Origin: Cydia pomonella
Lineage: Eukaryota; Arthropoda; Insecta; Lepidoptera; Tortricidae
Reading direction: 5' to 3'
Assembly: GCF_033807575.1 (NCBI RefSeq)
Contig: NC_084726.1
Location: 10,788,001-10,852,000 of the forward strand
Length of the DNA: 64,000 nucleotides
A program made the position numbers and the translations under genes. Every line of letters starts with the position of its first letter. Within the stretch, counting starts at the first letter, position 1. Shown piece by piece: positions 57,501 to 64,000 of this stretch. A model generated the notes under the pieces. It was not told the origin of the DNA and did not search any database. It worked only from the letters and a program-made list of their open reading frames with translations.

Positions 57501-60500
57501 AGGTGGTTTTATTGTTTATTTTAATTGTCTAATAAGTGTATTATTCTTTTTAATTTCATTTCATTTATAAATTTAAATCATATATGTCCAATTTTATAGT
57601 GTAAATATTTAAGTGTGATCTTAGCGAAAGCTCGAAATATTTTTTTTTTTTTTACTTGGACATTGGTAAACAGGCCTTTAGACAAAATTTGGGTGTTTGA
57701 AGAATTTCTTATTCCAAGAGGAATCAATAATAAATCGTAACTTATATGGTACAAAATAGGGACTTCTTTAGGTTTAGGTTTTTGTGTAATAATGTCCTAT
57801 AATATTTTTTTATTTATTTATCAAATTTTATCCAATGTAACAGAAAAAAAAAATCGGTCCATAAAACCGAATAGTAAATGTTATCCTTATGTCACCATTG
57901 CTGTTTCCTTTATTTATTAGTCATTGTATATTTATTCTCTGTATAAATACATAATTTTAACAAAAAAAAAAACATTATTCCATAAATTGACCAAGTCCCA
58001 CAGTAAGCTCAATAAGGCTTGTGTTGTAGGTACCTAGACAACGATATATATAATTATAAATACATAGAAAACACCTAAAACTTAGGAACAAAATATCCGT
58101 GTTCATCACACAAATAAATGCCCTTACCAGGATTTGAACCCGGCACCATAATAGGCAGGGTCACTACCCACTAGGCCAGACTGGTCATTAAAAATAAAAA
58201 ATGAATACGTACCTTCTTTTTAGATACGGCCTAAAACGAAAATATAATATGTTATTTCAACAAAATGGTACAAAATATCAAAACCTACCGAATTCAAATT
58301 CCTTGACCGTACTATGGGTATAAAATAAAAGAATTGAAAATTAGGGAAGTAAAAGCTAGTAAATGAATAATTATATTACTGACCTGTCTGAGTTTCTTGT
58401 TAAAGTAATTAAATACATTGTCTTGTGACCCGATTTCATCCTGAAAACAAAGTTAAGTCACATTAATAAAGTTAATGTAAAAAAAAATTATTGTATCCCA
58501 CAGCCTACATCCAAGGTTGGATCACCAAAAGACCACCATGATGATGATGTCACAGCAGGGCAAAGGCCTCAACTGAGACTAATTCAGATATACTTACCTC
58601 ACTCTTCACGGTTTCGAGCATAATAATCAAAATAATTAGGATATCACAAAAAAAATTTAGAAAATTGGCGTCTTTTTTGTAAACATTACAAATGTTAACG
58701 TAATTTTTAAAAATATATTTATGATACGTACGTTAGTAAACTGTAATTCATAAAAACATTCTAATGTACAAGCTTTATAAAAAATTACTTTATTAAGCCA
58801 TTCATGGTTTATTTATAGTTTGAAGACTTTGAAGAATCAAACCAGTAATTTGTCCATACAAAGGCTCAGGACCGCTTCGGCCTCAGTTTCATTTCGTCAA
58901 CTTCTTAAGTAGTTCTCATTCGCATTTGGTCTACTGTTCCGATTCGCCAGCATTCCTATATCGTCACTTTCTTATCTCGCCCGCTTTCTTACGTGGGCCA
59001 CTGTAGTAACTTGGTTATATTCCTAATTAGACTACAGTGCCGATTCGTCAACACTCCTAATTGGTCCATAGTGCTTACTCGTCAACATTCCTATTTAGAC
59101 CACAGTGCCAACTCGTCAACTACATAGCATAGTAATAGTTAGGCTTGGGACTTTTGGATGCTCGCTATGGTTTTAGAATCGACGGAGTCGTCAAAGTCAG
59201 TCAAATATTTTTTTCGAAGTCAAAATGAAAGTGTGAAAATAAAACATAAAATAAAACACTTTGGTCGAAATAGGAACGTAGACAAAAATGGTATATTGAC
59301 GATATCAGATATTGGACGAGTTGGCACTATGGTCAAAATAGGAATTTAGACAAAATGGGGTATTGACGATATAAGAAAATGGACGAGTTAGGAAGGTTAC
59401 GAATTAGGAATTGTAGGGTGACGACATAACAGTGCGGACGATTTATGGAGATGACGAAATGAAACTGGGGCCGAAGCGTTCCTGAGCCCCCTTTTCGCTG
59501 AACTAAATAGGATTACTGACTTATGCTCTGGCAAGCCGACTTTGTCAGTTGAAAAAGGAACAAAATTCAAATTTGCCGCCATTTCTACTGTCAAAGCCGC
59601 TTTGCCAGAGTATATGTATATAATAAAAAATTTCAACTGAACCAAACTATGACTAAAACCTAAATCTTAAAATAAATAAAATTAGCCTTAAATTTAAAAA
59701 TAAATAAAGTTTAAAAGGGGGACTACAGCAACTGTGGAACTACTAAACTAAATAAATAACTAGCTTAAATCTAAAAATAGGCCCTTGAGGCATTGTACCA
59801 AGGATGCTGGCCAGTCCGACCACATAGCCTCGTTGTATCGCAATGCTGATACGTCGCGAATAAATTAGTACTTATATAAATACTTATAAAGCCAAAGATA
59901 AAGTGGTGTTCGTAGGTACGGTCAACCAATTTGATTCCTAGGCCACTATAGAACCATGTCATAATGACTTCTACGACAGTGCTTATTGAGTGATGCATGT
60001 CATGTATAGAGTAGTTAAAGCGACAAGGTTCTATAGTGGCTTAGGATTCAAATTGGTTGACTGTACATGTATACAGATATAATTTTAACAGTTTTTGTAG
60101 ATGATATAATTTTACCTGTGGACCGTTAATGACTGTTTCTGATCCTCCGCCTCCTCCTGCAGTCTAAAATTGATAAAAAATACATTTTCGTTACCGAAAT
60201 GAATGATTTTTTTCGTTACATCTGGATAATAATTGGCTGTATAAATTATAAACTGAAATAAATGTCATATACTAAGAAAAAGTGACCAAGGCCTGGCCCC
60301 AGGCTGGAATCGAACCAGCGTCCTCTGCTATCGCGGCAGGTGTCAATATAAAGCTACTTCAAATATAAACAAATTAAAATATTTACTGAAAATAATTTAA
60401 TAATAATTGGCTGGTTTTCAAATCTTCTCAATTTGGATGGAATACCCATGAAATCGATTCTGTCTCGAAAAATGTATGTAATTTTGTGTTCTGGGGGCCG

Positions 60501-63291
60501 ATTTTTTAATTTCGAGCGCTCGATTTCGTCACTCGAAAACCTACGTAAAATGGGGAAAAGCTATAAAAAAAAAAACAAGAGATAGAAATTTGAAATCTAG
60601 TTGTATTGATCACTCGTTTTCAATTCTATTAGCAGAATTGAAATGCCTAGTAGTGGAGATAGTATTGAAGAAAGTCACACGAAATCGACGAATAAATCCG
60701 CCGTAAAACCGCAGATTTTCTACTGACTCGAAGTAGAAAAGCCGTGGTTTACGGCGGATTTATTTTTGAAATAAGACCCATAGAATTTGGGAATCTAATG
60801 GTATTGAGCACTCAATTTTTAACTCAATTAGTTGAATTAAAATGCCTAGCACTAGAGATATTATTAAAGATAGAACACGAAATCGAGCGATCGAAATTCA
60901 TAAGTCGGCCCCTAGTTACAAAAATACCGTACGTTTTAGTAGCTTAGAGGATTTTCTAGGACATAAATTGAAATTGTATTTATATTGTACAGATTAGGAA
61001 ACTCTGTCTATCCACCAAATTTTATAGAAATCTAAGGGAAAAAAATCAATAAAGAAATAAAATAAATCTTTACGTTTTCCATTTCTCTTTTCTTTTCCAT
61101 CCTGGTTGCGGCTTAATGTCCTCACAACAGTTAATATTGACATGATTGACATATTCTTTATTTTTTTAGTTTTATAAGTTCTGTTTATTTTTTTAAATTA
61201 GTGAATTATTTTGGTTATCGATGAGCAAATTAACGTGTAATATGTGAGTGTATAGGTTATTGTGTTTATGTTAGACTATTTTAATGTATAATTTCAAATG
61301 CGATGTACAAGTTGCTTATGAATAAATGAAATGAAATGAAAATGAATAATAATTGATGTAGCCTCGTGCTGCCCAATGTACATTAGGATGTACATTCCGT
61401 TTTGATGGAAAATCAACTTTCACTAAAAAAAAACAAAGCAGCATTTCGATTGTCTCGTTAAATATTCGAGCAAATGAAAATCAACCTTATTAAAAATTGT
61501 ACTAGATTCAAACTTCCTTAGCTATAATTTTGTATGGTGGGCGGCACAAGGATAGGCAAAATATACTCTTTTGTACCCATTGACTGGAACTGGAACCTCC
61601 CTGAAATAAAAGGAAACATTTTAATAGTAAAATTTCGGGAATCGCAGACAAAATTTATTAACAGAGGTAGATTTTTAGATGTAGTTTCGCTCGATAACGA
61701 GAAGCTTCAACGGGAGCATGCGTTGGCCGTCCGACGTAAGTGTCAATCTTTAATGTAAAATACGTGAGTTACTCACGTTTTTATTATATAAGATGAAATA
61801 TCTAAGACAAATGCTGCCTTAACATTAACTATTAAGAATTTTAAGAAAGAACTCAAAATGAAAGTAATAATAATTAAAATTTGTTAAACAACACATTTTC
61901 ATACCCAATGGTTAGAGCTACTGCTGCCCTAGAAATAACAAAAAAAAAAACAATAAATAAACATGTCTACATAAGTACCCACAACGCAAGCCTTATTGAG
62001 CTTACTGTGGGTCTTAGTCAATTTGTTTAGTAACGTCCTATAATATGTATTTCTTATTATGTTAATAAATAAAAGCTTTTATTTCGGACCAGATATCCAT
62101 ATTACAAACAACAAATAATTAAATAATTGATTTGTTGCCGTTTTCATTCTTGGGTCTCTTTGCGACGCCGGTAAGAATTGTTTTTGGATTTGCAGAGACA
62201 ATTCTCTTGGTAGCTCTATTTGTTAAATATTTGGATGAAGAATCCATGTTTGATGGCCGCAATGTGCGATTTTGAACGCATCATAGAGGGCTTATAATGT
62301 GTAGATAAAAATAGTAGAACAACACTTTTTCTACCCATTGGCTAGAGACACCACCAAATCAGATCACAAAAAAAATTATCTTTACAATAAAGCAGACAAA
62401 AGCCGCACTAACTAGAATTATTCTAATAATATTATAAAAGAAATTGAGTAAAATAACTACGAAATAACAATTATATACCAAATTTGCTTTGGTTACATTA
62501 TTTAGGGCCTGTTTCACAATGTCCAAGTATTGGATAGCTAATTAACTAATAAATTAACTGCCAGATAAAACTTCCTGCAAAACTTAGCACTTTATCTACC
62601 TGTTAAGAGGATACGGGAGCTGAGATTTAAATATTAAATCTCAAAAAACGATGTGTAGTACTCGACTCTTTCCTCCTCCAAAACTTAACCAAATTCAACG
62701 ATATTTTGATATCTATATGATTATGAAATTATCTGTGTCGGACTGTTTAGTTTTTTCGGCTAATTGATATCAGTTTTGAATACTATGCTTCTCTTTGCGG
62801 CCTAGTAAATTAGGCTATTTTTGCGAATATTTGAAATGCACTATCGCCTTAAGAAACAAAAAAAAAAAAAAAATATCTGTGTAAAAATATAAAAAAATAA
62901 TATAATCTGTGCCTGGTGCCTGAGCCAGGCTGGGCTAGCGCTGGTCTTCCGTCGGGGCCATGACCGTGTACAGCACGAAGCGTAACACAATGTTTACAAT
63001 AAATACATATAAAAAAAATGACACAACATTAGACACACATACAAAATAGAAAAGTAAAGAAGTAACTTTACACAACGAATTTATAAAATATACATTAAAA
63101 GAATCGTAACGATAAATCATGATCAAATCATAAAAAAGAAATCGTAAAATGAATAATCAAACACGCAAGTGTTATACCTGTGCACTCTGAAAATCAGGTA
63201 AAATACATTAGATAAATATCTTTAAAGAGTAAGTAATAATTGAATAATAAGGTAGAATAACAATTTTTCGTACCCATTGGCCACCGCCGCC
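51460..63291 (-). CDS. Gene 1: microexon gene paralogous to gene 2, 3' part
   Basis: The gene enters from beyond the right edge. Exons in order: 63274-63291 GGGGQW, 63178-63186 SAQ, 62335-62355 a decayed GGVSSQW, 61905-61928 GSSSSNHW, 61577-61600 GGSSSSQW, 60116-60163 TAGGGGGSETVINGPQ, 58732-58740 FTN, 58384-58440 DEIGSQDNVFNYFNKKLRQ, 58213-58230 AVSKKK, 56801-56830 LSSATTLSDS, 56001-56033 ISPKQKDEALQ, 55308-55310 M, 54165-54185 LALVTSS, 52359-52400 ELVNQVKLKSPSSK, and terminal 51460-51555. All are in phase 0. About 143 residues are visible. The TVINGPQ, F-x-N and NYFNKKLR exons come in the same order as in gene 2, so the two genes are tandem paralogues. The Gly/Ser-Trp exons are specific to gene 1. 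Function unknown. The missing 5' end should hold a signal peptide if it parallels gene 2. Confidence 0.72.
52013..52100 (-). mobile_element. LINE 3' tail with GTAT microsatellite
   Basis: GTAT repeats at 52016-52040 followed by AAACACTTTATTGTACA, the reversed 3' end of a microsatellite-tailed LINE. A similar tail is at 57405-57500 (CAATA repeats, CACTTTATTGCACACC). Confidence 0.55.
52359..52400 (-). CDS. Gene 1 exon, 42 nt (ELVNQVKLKSPSSK)
   Basis: Fourteen codons lie between ATTTTCTCCTTCAG and GTAAGA. Both splice sites are strong and the reading is in phase 0. Confidence 0.65.
52455..52765 (+). mobile_element. GGTTCCGTA repeat, short version
   Basis: Begins TTTAGGGTTCCGTACCC, has CCGTCCGT repeats, and ends GTACGGAACCC...CTTGGCCGGTTTTTTG. 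It is just upstream of exon 52359-52400 in transcript order. Confidence 0.72.
53151..53297. mobile_element. Palindromic MITE with GGTAAAC ends
   Basis: Arms of about 50 bp, starting AGGTAAACCGTCTATTACTG and ending in GTAATAAACGGTTTACCC. Bounded by TA. Its ends and CTATTAC motif resemble the 2.18-kb element at 1290-3467. Confidence 0.75.
53316..53440. mobile_element. Palindromic MITE related to 25180-25336
   Basis: TATGACTCATGCTCGAACG at one end and CGCGAGTCATA at the other, with GGTCCGGGCTGAGG inside. Confidence 0.5.
54165..54185 (-). CDS. Gene 1 exon, 21 nt (LALVTSS)
   Basis: LALVTSS lies between ATATTTTTTTAG and GTAAGT. Same size as KVVTKVV in gene 2. Confidence 0.6.
54575..54717 (+). mobile_element. 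LINE 3' end
   Basis: GGAAGAGATCGCTTTTTAGC, then a 3' UTR ending GTGCAATAAAGAATACTTAC. The 3' terminal piece of a microsatellite-tailed LINE. Confidence 0.55.
55308..55310 (-). CDS. Gene 1 candidate exon, 3 nt (M)
   Basis: ATG lies between TATTTTTATTGCAG and GTGAGT. The flanks on both sides resemble those of the gene 2 exon FNN. A single-codon exon needs transcript proof. Confidence 0.38.
55526..55650. mobile_element. Palindromic MITE
   Basis: CAGTTTGACACCGCCATATTCG and CGAATATGTCAGTTTGACAC-type arms with GTAACTTACT and GCTCGCATATTAGTGCGAGC inside. Confidence 0.65.
55743..55985 (-). mobile_element. tRNA-derived SINE
   Basis: Head at 55910-55982 on the minus strand, B box GGTTCGAATCC. It lies between exons M and ISPKQKDEALQ of gene 1. 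Confidence 0.8.
56001..56033 (-). CDS. Gene 1 exon, 33 nt (ISPKQKDEALQ)
   Basis: Eleven codons, ISPKQKDEALQ, lie between TATACGATTTCAG and GTACCT. The exon sits between two SINEs. Confidence 0.55.
56097..56382 (+). mobile_element. SINE family 2, lacking the front of its head
   Basis: Starts at CCGGAGGTCGCGGGTTCAAA and ends GAGGAAGAAGGAGA. Confidence 0.8.
56801..56830 (-). CDS. Gene 1 exon, 30 nt (LSSATTLSDS)
   Basis: LSSATTLSDS lies between TTATTTATTTTTCAG and GTGAGT. Strong splice sites. Confidence 0.65.
57242..57404. other. Gene 1 intron sequence
   Basis: No element or exon recognised. Confidence 0.4.
57960..58190 (-). mobile_element. tRNA-derived SINE
   Basis: Minus-strand head at 58120-58188 with A box TGGCCTAGTGG and B box GGTTCAAATCC. 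The AVSKKK exon starts 22 bp to its right. Confidence 0.78.
58213..58230 (-). CDS. Gene 1 exon, 18 nt (AVSKKK)
   Basis: AVSKKK lies between TTTTCGTTTTAG and GTACGT. Compare SDKKK in gene 2. Confidence 0.65.
58384..58440 (-). CDS. Gene 1 exon, 57 nt (DEIGSQDNVFNYFNKKLRQ)
   Basis: Nineteen codons lie between CTTTGTTTTCAG and GTCAGT. It is paralogous to gene 2 exons 31899-31949 and 24988-25044. Conserved length, frame, splice phase and residues make this the best-supported exon of gene 1. Confidence 0.83.
58732..58740 (-). CDS. Gene 1 exon, 9 nt (FTN)
   Basis: TTTACTAAC lies between TTTATGAATTACAG and GTACGT. The acceptor sequence matches that of the gene 2 exon FDH (25783-25791). Confidence 0.62.
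58863..59492. mobile_element. Foldback-like element with TCGTCAAC repeats
   Basis: Inverted ends of about 40 bp: GCTCAGGACCGCTTCGGCCT... and ...GGGGCCGAAGCGTTCCTGAG. Between them a motif of the type CGTCAACATTCCTATTTAG, often with CCACAGTGC, recurs at least five times on plus near the left end and in inverted form near the right. Confidence 0.65.
59526..59613. mobile_element. Very short palindromic MITE
   Basis: CTCTGGCAAGCCGACTTTG and CAAAGCCGCTTTGCCAGAG at the ends. Confidence 0.55.
59640..59872 (-). mobile_element. LINE 3' fragment
   Basis: Minus strand reads RRISIAIQRGY and then ILGTMPQGPIFRF, relatives of the LINE C-terminus at 15781-16290. Confidence 0.6.
59918..60063. mobile_element. 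Palindromic MITE
   Basis: GGTCAACCAATTTGATTCCT and the complementary AGGATTCAAATTGGTTGAC, arms of about 38 bp. Confidence 0.75.
60116..60163 (-). CDS. Gene 1 exon, 48 nt (TAGGGGGSETVINGPQ)
   Basis: Sixteen codons lie between CAATTTTAG and GTAAAA. The last seven residues, TVINGPQ, equal those of the gene 2 exon at 33042-33071. The front half is a Gly run. Confidence 0.78.
60295..60350 (-). mobile_element. tRNA-like SINE head
   Basis: B box GGTTCGATTCC on the minus strand, within CAGCCTGGGGCCAGG context. Not a complete tRNA. Confidence 0.5.
60486..60914. mobile_element. DNA element with 37-bp inverted ends
   Basis: GGGGGCCGATTTTTTAATTT and its complement (AAATTCATAAGTCGGCCCC), both with GAGCGCTCGATTTCGT-like continuation. 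An inner palindrome, TAAATCCGCCGTAAA... / TTTACGGCGGATTTA, lies at 60694-60763. No coding capacity. Confidence 0.65.
60920..61540. other. Gene 1 intron with a retroelement 3' tail
   Basis: 61100-61345 ends in AATAAATG and ATGAAATGAAATG repeats, like a LINE 3' end on plus. Nothing else recognised. Confidence 0.4.
61577..61600 (-). CDS. Gene 1 exon, 24 nt (GGSSSSQW)
   Basis: GGSSSSQW lies between CTTTTATTTCAG and GTACAA. Best of the four Trp-ending exons. Confidence 0.7.
61905..61928 (-). CDS. Gene 1 exon, 24 nt (GSSSSNHW)
   Basis: GSSSSNHW lies between TTGTTATTTCTAG and GTATGA. Same length as, and similar to, GGSSSSQW at 61577-61600. Confidence 0.68.
61970..62062 (+). mobile_element. SINE 3' fragment
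   Basis: CCACAACGCAAGCCTTATTG through the CCTATAATATGTATT tail, as in 18202-18473. Confidence 0.65.
62335..62355 (-). pseudogene. Gene 1 decayed exon (GGVSSQW)
   Basis: Seven codons read GGVSSQW with donor GTAGAA, clearly related to the Gly/Ser-Trp exons on either side. The base pair before the exon is TG rather than AG, so the acceptor is lost. An AG inside it (leaving CCAATGG, 7 nt) would break the frame. Probably skipped. Confidence 0.5.
63178..63186 (-). CDS. Gene 1 exon, 9 nt (SAQ)
   Basis: AGTGCACAG lies between CCTGATTTTCAG and GTATAA. The acceptor is good and the donor is moderate. Confidence 0.42.
63274..63291 (-). CDS. Gene 1 exon, 18 nt (GGGGQW)
   Basis: GGGGQW lies between TGGTTTTCAG and GTACGA. 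It is one of four exons ending in Trp that share donor-side sequence. Confidence 0.68.
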
Positions 63292-63469
63292 CTGAAAACC
63301 AAAAATCATTTAAGCCTTTAGCTGGTTTAAACCCGATTTTTTGTAGTCGATTTTTTGTTTCGCCAGATTTAGATCAAATTTGGTGGCTAGATAGTTTTCT
63401 ATTCTGTACAATATAAGCATCATATCACAATACGAAAATCTTCGCCCAAGTTATGGAAATGTATGGTGT

Positions 63470-63625
63470 GGTGGTTAGGAGTGCCTGGCGTCCGTTGGCT
63501 CGTTGAGTGGACGACATTCGGAAGATTGCGGGTCACTCCTGGATGAGATTGGCCCAGGACCGGGATAAGGAGCGTACTCGAAGAGAGGCCTATGCTCAGC
63601 AGTGGGCGGTAAAAGGCTGATATGA
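63470..63625 (+). mobile_element. LINE C-terminal fragment
   Basis: Reads RPLAR, a stop, VDDIRKIAGHSWMRLAQDRD and EAYAQQWAVKG with stop, the end of a LINE ORF2. Tail of TGATATGATAATGA. Confidence 0.6.
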
Positions 63626-63764
63626 TAATGAAGATGGTGTTTTTGTATCTCAACGAAAAACTGCATACATTTTTTCAGGGACCAGTTATGATTTTGTAAT
63701 TTCGTATTTATTCTTCCTAGATTGAGATACTCTTCAAAAGGGCTACATTAATTTTATCTATATC

Positions 63765-63865
63765 TGACTGACTGACTGCTTTGGCTCAGCGATCCAAAAA
63801 GAATCTTGGCCTCCGAAACGAGAGAACGCCACCTGTCCCGATCCAGCGCGGTTTCTATATCTAAC
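63765..63865 (-). mobile_element. LINE C-terminal fragment
   Basis: Minus strand reads LDRDRWRSLVSEAKILFGSL, typical of the last residues of LINE ORF2. Confidence 0.5.
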
Positions 63866-64000
63866 GATAAAAAATAAAAAAAATAATAATAAGAAACAAC
63901 AATCAAAAATGAATTTAACAAGTTACATATGATTTTATCACCGACTGTAATTTTCTTTAGAGTTTTCGACTGCTAATCAAAATAATCCGATCGCCGATCT

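Noticed and set aside
58594..58620. MLETVKSE followed by GTAAGT on minus
   Set aside because: Good donor but no acceptor AG in a suitable place.
63954..63956. TCG between ATTACAG and GTGATA on minus
   Set aside because: Weak donor and weak pyrimidine tract. Chance expectation for 3-nt blocks is high.

Overview
This window is insect nuclear DNA, most likely from a moth or butterfly (inference). It is AT-rich and crowded with non-LTR retrotransposon pieces, tRNA-derived SINEs with good A and B boxes, and many short palindromic MITEs. It has no operons, rRNA genes, CRISPR arrays or long host ORFs. Almost every computed ORF is an accident inside repeats. The only host coding signal I can support is split into exons of 3 to about 100 nt on the minus strand. 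|| The main result is two adjacent, related microexon genes, both on the minus strand. Gene 1 enters from beyond the right edge of the window. It has exons from 63291 down to a terminal exon at 51460-51555, with an alternative terminal exon and AATAAA at 50874-50931. Gene 2 starts about 4 kb downstream: TATA box at 46958-46967, signal-peptide exon at 46854-46916, then at least 18 tiny exons down to 24988. Every exon is a multiple of 3 nt, lies in phase 0 and is bounded by an AG acceptor and a GT donor. The two genes share paralogous exons in the same order: a ...TVINGPQ exon, a three-residue exon F(N/T)N, then a 17-19 residue exon of the type DxIGxQxNxxNYxxKLRx. I do not recognise the protein. 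It looks secreted, basic near the mature N-terminus, and rich in Gln/Asn further on. || The internal part of gene 2 is present twice: copy A (about 707-23723) and copy B (about 25595-43174). They are in the same orientation and near-identical, but differ by many clean transposon insertions with target-site duplications. Copy A ends at an assembly gap (23724-23821), four bases into a MITE that copy B carries whole. Copy A has neither the signal-peptide exon nor the promoter. I think A and B are more likely two haplotypes of one locus placed in tandem by the assembler than a real duplication, but both remain possible. || Layout: 1-706 LINE fragment; 707-23723 copy A; gap; 23822-25594 left flank of copy B with a gene 2 exon and a SINE with nested MITEs; 25595-43174 copy B; 43175-46850 first intron of gene 2 with a broken RTE-like LINE; 46854-46967 gene 2 first exon and promoter; 47000-50860 intergenic repeats; 50874-63291 gene 1 exons in repeat-filled introns; 63300-64000 LINE fragments. 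Intron stretches not listed below hold only AT-rich sequence in which I see nothing specific.
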